64,000 nucleotides of DNA from CALIZF01 sp046292445 (GTDB taxonomy: Bacteria > Pseudomonadota > Alphaproteobacteria > Rhodobacterales > Rhodobacteraceae), in the NCBI GenBank assembly GCA_046292445.1, contig JBKBQT010000020.1, forward strand, positions 1 to 64,000. The letters run 5' to 3'. Below the pieces are notes generated by a model, which saw nothing but the letters and a program-made list of their open reading frames with translations, made no database searches and was not told the origin of the DNA. A program made the translations under genes and the position numbers. This document shows positions 16,686-24,942 of this stretch, one piece after another; the stretch's first letter is position 1; each line of letters starts with the position of its first letter.

Positions 16686-17841
16686 GGGCAGGCCTCCTGT
16701 CTGGGTCGCGCGCGGCCCGGGCCTGCGCCTGACGGACCCGCGCCATGGCGGCGGGCAGCTTGGTCGGGTGCCGCGCGAAGATGTCGCAATGATCGCACAC
16801 GGTGCGGGCGCGGCCGTCCCATTCCTTGTCGGTATACATCGCCCGGCCTGACCGGAACATGTCGTTGTTGAAGATCCGGCCGATGTCGATCGTCTCGTGC
16901 CGGTCCATGTGGTCGAAATCGCGTTTCTCGTCATAGACGATGCAGCAGGGCGACACGCCGCCGTCGGTGTTGATGACCATCGAGCGGTAGAGGTAATAGC
17001 AGGGCGCCGGCCGGTCGGCCTGGCCGAAGGTCTGCGGCACGTCCTTGCCCCGGTCGCGCCCCGTGAACCGCTGCGGGAACCATTCGTCGGCCAGCGCGCG
17101 GCGGTTCTTGACCTCGAACGGCAGGCCGACGGGGATGAAGCGGATGCGGTCGATCCCGATCCGGGCCGCGATCCGCTCCGCCTCCTCGACCTTGTCCTCG
17201 TTGTGGCGCATCACGATATACTGCCACTCGATATAGGGGCCCTTGCCCTTTTTCGCCCGCTTTTCAACGAGTTTCGCCATGTTCTCGATGACGCGGTCGA
17301 ACTTGCCGCGCACGCGGTACTTCTGATAGCTCTCCTCGTCCGCGCCATCGACGCTGACCGTCAGATGCTCCAGCCCCGCGTCGATCAGGCCGTCGAGGTG
17401 ATGGTCATGCGCGATCACGAGGTTCGAGGACATGTTGGTGCCCACGTTGCGCGCCTGCGCATGGGCGATCATGTCGAAGATCTCCTCGTTGATGAGCGAT
17501 TCGCCCCAGTTGTGGCAGTTCACCTCGAAGAGATAGGGCACATGGGGTTCCAGCCAGCGCTTGAAGCAGTCGAGGCTCATCATCCCCTGCGGCCGGCCGA
17601 GCTGGTTCATCCCCGTGGCGCAGAGCGGGCAGCGCAGGTTGCAGACATTGCACGGATCGAGGAACAGGATGTAGGGCCGGCCCGTGACCTCGATCCGGCG
17701 CAGCCGCATCTCGGCCTCGACGCGGATGAGGTTGGCCCATTTGCGCGGCGTGCCATGCGCGATCACCGCGCGGGCGTGGCGGCCCATGCGGGTATATTGC
17801 GGGATGCGCGCCAGCAGCCGTTCGGCCCGGTTCGTGCCCAT
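16663..17841 (-). CDS. Radical SAM/SPASM domain protein in exopolysaccharide operon
   Basis: 392 aa. C67-x3-C71-x2-C74 (within DPCNVCNLRCPLC) is the canonical radical SAM [4Fe-4S] site, with an extra Cys at 64. NWGESLINEEIF and SVDGADEESYQKYR are typical radical SAM core strands. The C-terminal SPASM-type region has Cys residues in CYYLYRSMVINTDGGVSPCC and CDHCDIF, able to hold auxiliary clusters. Related proteins modify sugars or peptides or act as dehydrogenases; the polysaccharide setting suggests modification of a nucleotide sugar or lipid-linked sugar (inference). It lies 7 bp after the initiating transferase and overlaps glycosyltransferase 2, so it is well embedded in the operon. Confidence 0.82.
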   Translation of the reverse strand: MGTNRAERLLARIPQYTRMGRHARAVIAHGTPRKWANLIRVEAEMRLRRIEVTGRPYILFLDPCNVCNLRCPLCATGMNQLGRPQGMMSLDCFKRWLEPHVPYLFEVNCHNWGESLINEEIFDMIAHAQARNVGTNMSSNLVIAHDHHLDGLIDAGLEHLTVSVDGADEESYQKYRVRGKFDRVIENMAKLVEKRAKKGKGPYIEWQYIVMRHNEDKVEEAERIAARIGIDRIRFIPVGLPFEVKNRRALADEWFPQRFTGRDRGKDVPQTFGQADRPAPCYYLYRSMVINTDGGVSPCCIVYDEKRDFDHMDRHETIDIGRIFNNDMFRSGRAMYTDKEWDGRARTVCDHCDIFARHPTKLPAAMARVRQAQARAARDPDRRPAHAHGKPD

Positions 17842-17848
17842 CTTGCCC

Positions 17849-18556
17849 TCAATGCGCTCCGCGCGCGTTCAGCACCGCGCCGATGGTTTCGCGCAGGCAC
17901 CGTATATCGGTTCCGAGTGACGCTTCTTCGACATAGCGAAGGTCGAACGCCACGGTTTCGGCAAAACTGAGGTCACCACGGCCATGCACCTGGGCATAGC
18001 CGGTAATACCCGGCTTGACAGCGAACTTGCGCAACGTCTGCGCATCGTAATGCGGCAGCATGTCCCACAACTCCGGCCGCGGGCCGACCAGCCGCATCTC
18101 GCCCGTCACGACGTGCCACAGGTTGGGCAGTTCGTCGAGACTGGTGCGGCGCAGGAACCGTCCGAGCGGGGTCACCCGCGGGTCTTCGAGCAGCGACAGC
18201 TTGATGTCCTGATGCCGCTTGCCGACGAAGGCGAAGTCGTAAAGCTCGGGAAACCGCGTGCGGGCATCGCTGTACATGGTGCGCAGCTTGGCAAAGCGGA
18301 AGGGCCGCCGCGCGCCGAGGGCGATCCGGTCCTGCACGAACAGCGGGCTGCCCGGGCTTTCGATGCGGATCATCACCATCAGGGTCACGATCAGCGGCGC
18401 CGTGACGATCAACACACCGAGACTGACAAGCCGTTCGGCGATCGAATACCACAGCGGCGGGCAATAGGCAGGGTGCGCCGCGGGTCGGGCGGCGGGCTGT
18501 TCGACGGCCGCGGGACCGGATACCAAGGTCTGGTCGGCATGGGACGCCGGAAACAT
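17849..18556 (-). CDS. ExoY/WcaJ-type initiating sugar-1-phosphate transferase
   Basis: 235 aa. One membrane segment (residues about 43-65) precedes the conserved bacterial sugar-transferase catalytic domain. Motifs: PLFVQDRIALGARRPFRFAKLRTM (KxRTM), the RRTSLDELPNLWHVVTGEMRLVGPRPE block with the DE pair, and KPGITGYAQVHGRGDLSF. These enzymes move a sugar-1-phosphate from UDP-sugar to undecaprenyl phosphate, starting repeat-unit assembly. The short form without extra N-terminal helices matches ExoY/PglC size. The ATG at 18556 has GGAAGG 9 bases upstream; the TTG at 18565 directly abuts that site and is unlikely. Confidence 0.88.
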   Translation of the reverse strand: MFPASHADQTLVSGPAAVEQPAARPAAHPAYCPPLWYSIAERLVSLGVLIVTAPLIVTLMVMIRIESPGSPLFVQDRIALGARRPFRFAKLRTMYSDARTRFPELYDFAFVGKRHQDIKLSLLEDPRVTPLGRFLRRTSLDELPNLWHVVTGEMRLVGPRPELWDMLPHYDAQTLRKFAVKPGITGYAQVHGRGDLSFAETVAFDLRYVEEASLGTDIRCLRETIGAVLNARGAH

Positions 18557-18651
18557 GCGAAACAACCTTCCATCCAGCGCAGGGGATACGGTGACAATGA
18601 CCGACTGCGACGAGACTCGCTTGACGCTACGGCATTAGCGCAGCGATCACG

Positions 18652-18670
18652 AAGAATCGACAGGATTCTT
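18652..18670. repeat. Inverted repeat between the epimerase and sugar-transferase genes
   Basis: AAGAATC and GATTCTT form a perfect 7-bp stem around GACAG. It lies 62 bp past the stop of the NAD-epimerase gene and about 100 bp before the ExoY-like start, so it may be a terminator stem without a U tract or an operator. The remaining bases of 18557-18731 show no gene. Confidence 0.4.
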
Positions 18671-18731
18671 GGTGACCTGTGCGGAAACAGTCTGTCCTGC
18701 CCATTCTCTGCGCGGATGTGCGCCTGAGAGC

Positions 18732-19655
18732 TCAGGGCTGTTCCGATGCGAACCATTTCGCGTATCGCGCGAGCCCTTCGGCCAGCGGCACCTGCGGCGC
18801 CCAGCCAAGCGCGGCCGCCCCGGCCGCCTGCGCGATCATGTCGGTCGGATCGCCCGCCCGCGCCGCGCCGAGGAATCGCACCGCCGGGCGCGGGTCGAAC
18901 CCTGCGGCCAGAAGGTGCAGCACCTCTTGCACCGACACCCCGATGCCCGATCCGCCGTCGATCACCAGCGGCGGCGCCGCCGCCGCATCGGCCGCCAGCC
19001 ACATCAGCCGCACGGCATCGCCGATCTCGACGAAGTCGCGCCGCTCGACGCCGGTGCCGAAGAACGCGGCATTGCCCGCCCGCATCTTGCGGCAGGCATC
19101 CCAGAGCAGTTGCTTGCGCAGGCCCGGCCCGTAGACCGAGAACAGCCGGACGATGGCGATGCGCAGGCCGGTCGTCGCCGCGGTGGCAGTCAAGATATCC
19201 TCGGCCGCCGCCTTGTGCAGGCCATAGGGCGACAGCGGCACACAGGCGCTGCCGCGCCCCTCGGGGCGCCCTGCCGCGGCGCCATAGACCGCGCCGCTCG
19301 ACGGATAGACGACCCGCGCCGCCGGGGCGTGATCGGCCAGCCAGCCGGCCAGCGCCGCGGTCGATCCGACGGTGCGGGCGTGGTCTGCCTCGGGCGCGGC
19401 GATGGAGGCCTGCACATTCGCCCCGCCGGCGCAGTGGAACACGACATCGGGCGGCGCCGGAAGCCGGTCGAGCGTCGCGGCGCAGACCGTGCCGTCGATG
19501 CGCCGGACAGCGCCGCCCGCGTCCCAACCCGGCGCCGTGCCCAGCCCGTGGCCGATCACCGTCACCCGCGCCCCGCGGAGAAGCGCATCGCGCGCCAGCG
19601 CACCGCCGATGAACCCGGCCGCGCCCGTGACGACCACATGCTGCATGCCGATCAT
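18732..19655 (-). CDS. NAD-dependent epimerase/dehydratase (SDR)
   Basis: 307 aa extended SDR. VVVTGAAGFIGGALARDALL holds the GxxGxxG dinucleotide site, YPSSGAVYGA the Ser strand, and SPYGLHKAAAEDIL the catalytic Tyr and Lys (YxxxK). FSVYGPGLRKQLLW and the C-terminal LGWAPQVPLAEGL are typical of UDP-glucose 4-epimerase-like and dTDP-glucose dehydratase-like proteins. Sugar specificity cannot be read. Two in-frame ATGs, at 19655 and 19646, have similarly weak ribosome sites. It is divergent from the flippase gene and upstream of the ExoY block on the same strand. Confidence 0.78.
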   Translation of the reverse strand: MIGMQHVVVTGAAGFIGGALARDALLRGARVTVIGHGLGTAPGWDAGGAVRRIDGTVCAATLDRLPAPPDVVFHCAGGANVQASIAAPEADHARTVGSTAALAGWLADHAPAARVVYPSSGAVYGAAAGRPEGRGSACVPLSPYGLHKAAAEDILTATAATTGLRIAIVRLFSVYGPGLRKQLLWDACRKMRAGNAAFFGTGVERRDFVEIGDAVRLMWLAADAAAAPPLVIDGGSGIGVSVQEVLHLLAAGFDPRPAVRFLGAARAGDPTDMIAQAAGAAALGWAPQVPLAEGLARYAKWFASEQP

Positions 19656-19756
19656 GTCCGTCCAGCGCCACGAGCCCGACCCGTCGCGGCGCAGGCTATT
19701 GAGGTTGCGCGGGCAATGCCACAGAAAGCTGGCATCCCTGCACAGGCCCGCCCCCG

Positions 19757-21013
19757 ATGCCCCTGCCGCGCCTGATCGTCGATGCCGCGCTGGCGGTCGG
19801 GCCGAAGGTCGCGGGCGGCGCGCTGACGCTGGCGCTGGGGCTGGTGCTGGTCGGGCATCTGGAGGCGGCGGACTACGGCCGCTATGCCTATGCCGTCACG
19901 CTCATCCTGCTGGCCGATGCGGTGATCGGCACGCCCTTCGACCTTGCGGTGATCCGGCTGGTGCAGACCCGCGTTGGCGGCGACGATGCTGGCGCGGCGG
20001 CGGTCGAGCGGACGGCCTTCTGGCTCAAGCTGGCGGTGACGGCGATGCTCGCGGCGGCAGCGGCGCCGGTCGCGGGCGCGGCGACGGGCGGGCTGATGCC
20101 GCTGGTCGCGGCGGGCGCGGGCAGCCTGATGGCGCTGCGCTCGGCCCTTTTGCATCTGCAACTGCGCCAGCGGTTCCGCGCCTATGGTGCGGTCGAGCTT
20201 GCGCATGTGGCGCTCAAGCTCGGCCCGGCCTTCGCGCTGGTTGCGGCGGGGGCGGCGACGCCCGGGGCGATCCTGGCCTGCCTCGCGATCGGCCCGGCGC
20301 TGGCCGCGCTGGCCGCGCTGCCGCTGATCCGGGCCGCGGTCCGGCCCGCGCCGCGGCGGCTGGCGCCGGCCGGGCCGGTCGCGCGGCTGGTGCTGTGGTA
20401 TGCGCCGACGCTGGCGCTCGGGGCGACGCTGGGGCAGCTCGATATCCTGATGCTGGGCCATCTCGGCCCCGCCGAGACGCTCGGCCGTTACGGTGCGGCG
20501 GCGGTTGCGGCCTCAGTCCCGGCGATGCTGGGGATGTATCTGGGCGTGGTGCTGACGCCGACGGTGGTGCGGCGGGCGGCGGCGGGCACGCTGCGCCCGT
20601 TCTTTGCCCGGGCGCAGATCACGCTGACGCTCGCCGCGCTGTTCGCCGGGGGCGGCATCGCCGCGCTGCTCGCCTCGCCGCTGACAGCGCGCCTGCCGCC
20701 GGATTATGCCGCGGCGGTCCCGGTCTTTGCGCTGCTGATCCCCGGCATGCTGCTGGCGATGACGACGTCGGCCATGGCGCTGCCGGTGGTGATGGTGGCG
20801 CGCAAGGGTTTCCTGCTGACGCTCGACGCGGTGGTGGCGCCGCTGGCGGTGGCGGGCTATGTGCTCGCCATCGCAGCGGCGGGGGCGACGGGGGCGGCTG
20901 CGGTCGCGCTCGGGGTGCATGTCCTGCGCAGCCTCGCCGTCCTCGCCGCCGCCTGGGCGATCACCGCGCGCCCGGCACGCCTTGCGCAGGACGCGCCGAT
21001 GCCGCTGGCGTGA
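19757..21013 (+). CDS. Wzx-type oligosaccharide flippase (MOP superfamily)
   Basis: 418 aa, about 12 hydrophobic segments rich in Ala/Leu/Val. The first helix pair (GPKVAGGALTLALGLVLVGHLEAADYGRYAYAVTL) has the AxDYGxYA motif typical of polysaccharide-biosynthesis flippases. It should move undecaprenyl-linked repeat units across the inner membrane before polymerisation by the Wzy-like protein. It is the only flippase candidate in the locus, and its presence with Wzy and Wzz supports the Wzx/Wzy route rather than an ABC or synthase route. Divergent from the SDR gene, 101 bp apart; ribosome site weak. Confidence 0.8.
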   Translation: MPLPRLIVDAALAVGPKVAGGALTLALGLVLVGHLEAADYGRYAYAVTLILLADAVIGTPFDLAVIRLVQTRVGGDDAGAAAVERTAFWLKLAVTAMLAAAAAPVAGAATGGLMPLVAAGAGSLMALRSALLHLQLRQRFRAYGAVELAHVALKLGPAFALVAAGAATPGAILACLAIGPALAALAALPLIRAAVRPAPRRLAPAGPVARLVLWYAPTLALGATLGQLDILMLGHLGPAETLGRYGAAAVAASVPAMLGMYLGVVLTPTVVRRAAAGTLRPFFARAQITLTLAALFAGGGIAALLASPLTARLPPDYAAAVPVFALLIPGMLLAMTTSAMALPVVMVARKGFLLTLDAVVAPLAVAGYVLAIAAAGATGAAAVALGVHVLRSLAVLAAAWAITARPARLAQDAPMPLA

Positions 21014-21119
21014 CCGCGCAGGGCGGGCCTTTTCACCCCCCGATGCCTGCCGTATAAGCGGCCGACCTGCGCGGCGCCCGGGCGCGCGCGTCAAGGTCCG
21101 GCAACCGACCGAGGACGGC

Positions 21120-21653
21120 ATGAGCAAGCATTCCCCCGACCCCCAGCCAGGTGCATCGCAGCCCGGCGACGCACGGCACGCCGCCGATGTCGCCTTCATC
21201 GAGGCGCTGGCGGATATCCTGTCGCGCAAGGAGCTGACCGAACTCGTGGTCAAGCGGGAGTATGGCGAGGATGACAGCCTCGAGGTGCGCGTGGCGCGCA
21301 CCGCCGCCATGGTGCAGGCCGCGCCGGTGGTCCATGTGACCGCGCCGCAGGGCCCGGCCCCGCAAGCCGCACCGCCCGCCGCCGCCCCCGCCGCGCTGCC
21401 CGACGATCCGGCGCTGCACCCCGGCGCGGTCACTTCGCCCATGGTCGGCACCGCCTATCTCTCGCCCGAACCGGGCGCGGCGCCCTTCGTCGCCATCGGC
21501 GCCACGGTGACCGAGGGGCAGACGCTGCTCATCATCGAGGCGATGAAGACGATGAACCAGATCCCCAGCCCCCGGGCCGGGATCGTCCGCCGCATCCTGA
21601 TCGAGGACGGCACGCCCGTCGAATACGGCGCCCCGCTGATGATCGTGGAGTGA
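21120..21653 (+). CDS. accB: Acetyl-CoA carboxylase biotin carboxyl carrier protein
   Basis: 177 aa. An N-terminal dimerisation segment (FIEALADILSRKELTELVVKREYGEDDSLEVRV) is followed by an Ala/Pro-rich linker (residues about 65-100) and the biotinyl domain. The acceptor Lys is K143 in EAMKTMN. It carries carboxybiotin between AccC and the carboxyltransferase in the first step of fatty-acid synthesis. The ATG at 21120 follows GAGGACGGC. The accC gene starts 4 bp after the stop, the conserved accBC order. Base composition matches its neighbours. Confidence 0.96.
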   Translation: MSKHSPDPQPGASQPGDARHAADVAFIEALADILSRKELTELVVKREYGEDDSLEVRVARTAAMVQAAPVVHVTAPQGPAPQAAPPAAAPAALPDDPALHPGAVTSPMVGTAYLSPEPGAAPFVAIGATVTEGQTLLIIEAMKTMNQIPSPRAGIVRRILIEDGTPVEYGAPLMIVE

Positions 21654-21657
21654 CCCG

Positions 21658-23004
21658 GTGTTCGACAAGATCCTGATCGCGAACCGGGGCGAGATCGCGC
21701 TGCGCGTCATCCGCGCCTGCCGCGAGATGGGGGTGCGGTCGGTCGCGGTCCATTCGACGGCCGATGCCGATGCGATGCATGTGCGGATGGCGGACGAATC
21801 CGTCTGCATCGGCCCGGCGCCGGCATCCGAAAGCTATCTCTCGATGGCCCGCATCATATCGGCCTGCGAGATCACGGGGGCGCAGGCGGTGCATCCGGGC
21901 TATGGCTTCCTGTCGGAAAACGCGGCCTTCGTGCAGGCGCTCGAGGATCACGGGATCACCTTCATCGGGCCGAAGTCCGACCATATCCGCATCATGGGCG
22001 ACAAGATCACCGCCAAGGACACGATGAAGGCGCTCGGCGTGCCTTGCGTGCCCGGATCGGAGGGCGGGGTGGCCGATGTGGCGGCGGCGCAGGCGGTCGC
22101 GGGGGCCATCGGCTATCCGGTCATCGTCAAGGCGACGGCCGGCGGCGGCGGGCGCGGGATGAAGGTGGCCGCTTCGGCGGACGAGCTCGACATCGCCTTC
22201 CGCACCGCCCGGTCCGAGGCCAAGGCCGCCTTCGGCAATGACGAGGTCTATATCGAGAAATACCTCCAGCGCCCGCGGCATATCGAGGTCCAGGTGTTCG
22301 GCGACGGCCGGGGCCGCGCGGTGCATCTGGGCGAGCGCGACTGCAGCCTGCAGCGCCGCCACCAGAAGGTGTTCGAAGAGGCACCGGGGCCGAGCATCAC
22401 CCCGAAGATGCGCGCCGAGATCGGCGCCACCTGCGCCGATGCGGTCGCGCGCATCGGCTATGCCGGCGCGGGGACGATCGAATTCCTCTACGAGGACGGG
22501 CATTTCTATTTCATCGAGATGAACACCCGCCTGCAGGTCGAACATCCGGTGACCGAGGCAATCTTTGGCGTGGATCTCGTACGCGAACAGATCCGGGTGG
22601 CGGCCGGCCTGCCGATGTCGCTGGTGCAGGACGAGCTCGAGATCAACGGCCATGCCATCGAGGTGCGGATCAATGCCGAGAAGCTGCCGAATTTCTCGCC
22701 GTGCCCCGGCACGGTGCGGATGTATCACGCGCCCGGCGGCCTCGGCGTGCGGATGGATTCGGCGCTTTATGCCGGCTATGTCATCCCGCCCTATTACGAC
22801 AGCCTGATCGGCAAGCTGATCGTCCACGGCCGCGACCGGCCCGAGGCGCTGGCCCGCCTGCGCCGGGCGCTGGGGGAATTGGTGGTGGACGGGGTGGACA
22901 CGACGATGCCGCTGTTCCGCGCGCTGCTGGCCGAACCCGACATCCAGAACGGCGATTACTCGATCCACTGGCTGGAACGCTGGCTGGCCAGCCAGTTCGG
23001 CTGA
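21658..23004 (+). CDS. accC: Biotin carboxylase subunit of acetyl-CoA carboxylase
   Basis: 448 aa, the normal length. FDKILIANRGEIALRVIRACREMG is the biotin-carboxylase N-domain; KATAGGGGRGMK is the ATP-grasp glycine loop; ERDCSLQRRHQKVFEEAPGP and FIEMNTRLQVEHPVTE contain the catalytic Glu and Arg residues of the ATP-grasp site. It carboxylates biotin on AccB using ATP and bicarbonate. The start is GTG at 21658. The aat gene follows after a single base, so the three genes probably form one transcript. Confidence 0.97.
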   Translation: MFDKILIANRGEIALRVIRACREMGVRSVAVHSTADADAMHVRMADESVCIGPAPASESYLSMARIISACEITGAQAVHPGYGFLSENAAFVQALEDHGITFIGPKSDHIRIMGDKITAKDTMKALGVPCVPGSEGGVADVAAAQAVAGAIGYPVIVKATAGGGGRGMKVAASADELDIAFRTARSEAKAAFGNDEVYIEKYLQRPRHIEVQVFGDGRGRAVHLGERDCSLQRRHQKVFEEAPGPSITPKMRAEIGATCADAVARIGYAGAGTIEFLYEDGHFYFIEMNTRLQVEHPVTEAIFGVDLVREQIRVAAGLPMSLVQDELEINGHAIEVRINAEKLPNFSPCPGTVRMYHAPGGLGVRMDSALYAGYVIPPYYDSLIGKLIVHGRDRPEALARLRRALGELVVDGVDTTMPLFRALLAEPDIQNGDYSIHWLERWLASQFG

Positions 23005-23005
23005 C

Positions 23006-23659
23006 ATGCGCGCCCGCCCGCTGCCGCGCCTGACGGCCGAGCATCTGCTGCGCGGCTATCGGCTCGGCATCTTTCCGATGGCGCAGTCGCGGGACGATCC
23101 GGCGATCCACTGGGTCGATCCGCAGCGGCGCGGGGTCTTTCCTCTCGACGGGTTCCGCATCGCGCGCTCGCTGGCGCGGGCGATCCGGCGGGGCGACTAT
23201 GCGGTAAGCACCGATACCGATTTCGAGGGCGTCGTGGCCGCCTGCGCCGACCGGCCGGAAACCTGGATCAACGCGCCGATCCATGCGCTCTATGCCGACC
23301 TGCACCGGGCGGGGCATGCCCATTCGCTCGAGGTCCGGGTCGGGGATTCGCTGGTGGGCGGCGTCTATGGCGTGACGGTCGGCGCGGCGTTCTTTGGCGA
23401 ATCCATGTTCTCGCGCCGCCGGGATGCATCGAAGATCGCGCTCGCCTGGCTGGTCCACCGGCTGCGGGCGGGCGGGTTCATCCTCTTCGACACCCAGTTC
23501 CTGACGCCGCATCTGGCCAGCCTCGGCGCGGTCGAGATCGGGCGGGCGGAGTATCACCGGCGGCTCGAGGCCGCGCTGGCGCGGCAGGCGGACTGGAACC
23601 CGCCCGGCTACGCCCCCGACCCTCAGTCGATCGCGCAGCGCAGCAGCCAGACGTCATAG
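23006..23659 (+). CDS. aat: Leucyl/phenylalanyl-tRNA--protein transferase
   Basis: 217 aa. The signature YRLGIFPMAQSRDDPAIHWVDPQRRGVFPLD, the WINAPIHALYADLHRAGHAHSLEVR block and GAAFFGESMFSRRRDASKIAL are diagnostic for Aat. It transfers Leu or Phe from charged tRNA to N-terminal Lys/Arg of proteins, making N-degrons for ClpAP. It begins 1 bp after accC. Its last 37 bp overlap the convergent DUF2155 gene. The arrangement with NDUFA12, mlaD and DUF2155 is common in Rhodobacterales. Confidence 0.95.
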   Translation: MRARPLPRLTAEHLLRGYRLGIFPMAQSRDDPAIHWVDPQRRGVFPLDGFRIARSLARAIRRGDYAVSTDTDFEGVVAACADRPETWINAPIHALYADLHRAGHAHSLEVRVGDSLVGGVYGVTVGAAFFGESMFSRRRDASKIALAWLVHRLRAGGFILFDTQFLTPHLASLGAVEIGRAEYHRRLEAALARQADWNPPGYAPDPQSIAQRSSQTS

Positions 23660-23979
23660 CGCGCATGGTCGAGCGCCGAGAGCGCGGGCGACGAGGCGAC
23701 CATCCAGCCCGAAAACACCGGCGCATCCGCAAGGCTGTCGCGGATGACGACATGGGCCCAGCCCTCGCCGGCCGGGTTGTCGGCCGGATAGCGGCAATCG
23801 TCGAGCAGGATCGACAGCCGCCCGCGCACCACGACCTGCCCGCGGCCGATCTCGATGTCCTGCGCCGTCCCCGCCACCTTGTCGAGCCAGCGCAGCACCG
23901 CGCCCGGCGCCGCCCGCACCTCTTGCGCCGCGGCCGGGGCGGCCAGCAGCACCAGCGCCAGCGCGGCCATGCGGATCAT
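23623..23979 (-). CDS. Secreted DUF2155 domain protein
   Basis: 118 aa. A signal peptide (residues 1-18, ending AAA) precedes a compact DUF2155 domain: GAVLRWLDKVAGTAQDIEIGRG, then CRYPADNPAGEGWAHVVIRD, ending in MVASSPALSALDHARYDVWLLRC. Two Cys residues, one mid-domain and one near the C-terminus, could form a disulfide. The function is unknown; the domain is widespread in alphaproteobacteria, usually next to mlaD/NDUFA12 as here. The start overlaps the mlaD stop (ATGA). It converges on aat with a 37-bp overlap. Confidence 0.85.
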   Translation of the reverse strand: MIRMAALALVLLAAPAAAQEVRAAPGAVLRWLDKVAGTAQDIEIGRGQVVVRGRLSILLDDCRYPADNPAGEGWAHVVIRDSLADAPVFSGWMVASSPALSALDHARYDVWLLRCAID

Positions 23980-24461
23980 TCGGTCGCGGGCGCCCCGTCG
24001 CCGCCGGGCGCGTCGGACCCGCCGCCGCCGCCGACGAACCGCATCAGCAGCGTAGTCAGGCTCACCGCGCCTTGCGTATCCTCGATCTCGCCGCCCGGCT
24101 CGAGGTTGAAGGGCGAGCCGCCCGGCAGGATCTCGACGAAATTCCCGCCCAGAAGCCCTTCGGACGAGATCACGATGGCGCTGTCGTCCGGCAGCGCGAT
24201 CCCCTGGCGCAGCGAGACCGTGGCATCGGCAAAGAACGTCTGGGGATTGAGCGCCAGCGACTGCACCGTGCCGACCTTCACCCCCGCCAGCCGCACGTCG
24301 CTGCCGACCCGGATCCCCTCGACCGACCGGAACGAGGCGCGCAGGGTGTAACTGTCGGGCGCGCTGGAAAAGCCCGTCGCCTGACCGGCGTAGACGAGAA
24401 ACCCGACGGCGACGGCCAGAACCGCGCCGCCAACGACTACTTCAAGCGTATTCTCGGCCAT
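23976..24461 (-). CDS. mlaD: MlaD-family outer-membrane lipid-asymmetry protein
   Basis: 161 aa. An N-terminal membrane anchor (LEVVVGGAVLAVAVGFLVYAG) is followed by one MCE domain: YTLRASFRSVEGIRVGSDVRLAGVKVGTV, then VISSEGLLGGNFVEILPGG. This is the small single-MCE MlaD that forms a hexameric ring with MlaFEB and moves phospholipids between membranes. The partner mla genes are not beside it, which is usual in this order. The C-terminal tail is Gly-rich. It lies 12 bp after the NDUFA12 gene and couples to DUF2155 by ATGA. Confidence 0.88.
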   Translation of the reverse strand: MAENTLEVVVGGAVLAVAVGFLVYAGQATGFSSAPDSYTLRASFRSVEGIRVGSDVRLAGVKVGTVQSLALNPQTFFADATVSLRQGIALPDDSAIVISSEGLLGGNFVEILPGGSPFNLEPGGEIEDTQGAVSLTTLLMRFVGGGGGSDAPGGDGAPATE

Positions 24462-24473
24462 GACTTCAGCCCC

Positions 24474-24857
24474 TCATTCCGGCGTCCACGCCTCGTAATC
24501 CTTGCGCGGCACGGGCGCGGCGCGGCGGATCGACCCCGGCGGGGCATAGGCCGCCGGGGTGCCGGTCAGATTCTCCTGATGCGGCTTCTGCCACGCCTTG
24601 CGCGGCAGCGGCGCCTCGTTCGGCGGGGTGTCCCATGTGTGGTGCAGCCAGCCGTGCCATTCGGGCGCGATGCGGCTCGCCTCCATCTCGCCGTTGTAGA
24701 TCACCCAGCGGCGCTTGCCGTCGCGCGAGCGGTAGAACACGTTTCCCTGCGCGTCCTCGCCCACGCGCACGCCGTTGCGGGCGGTGAAAAGCTGCGTGTT
24801 GATCGTCTGCCCGTTCCACCAGGTGACGGCGCGCAGAAGCGTATTCAGGATGCCCAT
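24474..24857 (-). CDS. NADH:ubiquinone oxidoreductase subunit NDUFA12
   Basis: 127 aa, a complex I accessory subunit shared by alphaproteobacteria and mitochondria. Diagnostic stretches are GNVFYRSRDGKRRWVIYNGEMEASRIAPEWHGWLHH and the Pro-rich tail with KPHQENLTGTPAAYAPPGS. It is a peripheral matrix/cytoplasm-side subunit supporting assembly of the peripheral arm. The ATG at 24857 follows a GAGAGGCC site; an upstream in-frame Met at 24881 is less likely. First gene of the NDUFA12-mlaD-DUF2155 operon. Confidence 0.92.
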   Translation of the reverse strand: MGILNTLLRAVTWWNGQTINTQLFTARNGVRVGEDAQGNVFYRSRDGKRRWVIYNGEMEASRIAPEWHGWLHHTWDTPPNEAPLPRKAWQKPHQENLTGTPAAYAPPGSIRRAAPVPRKDYEAWTPE

Positions 24858-24926
24858 GGCCGGCCTCTCGTTGGTCAGCACCCCTATGCCGGATAGGGCG
24901 GGCCAGGTCTAGGGGCGAAGGGACGC

Positions 24927-24938
24927 GGGGGGGGGGGG
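24927..24938. repeat. Run of twelve G residues
   Basis: An uninterrupted 12-base G tract (C on the minus strand) starts 5 bp past the stop of the RidA-family gene, in the gap to NDUFA12. It may be slippage-prone or a sequencing-length ambiguity; it touches no coding frame. Confidence 0.8.
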
Positions 24939-24942
24939 CCGG

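Noticed and set aside
16663..17841. Reading the radical SAM gene as a peptide (RiPP) maturase with a precursor nearby
   Set aside because: No small precursor-like frame with a ribosome site lies in the gaps around it, and all neighbours are polysaccharide genes.
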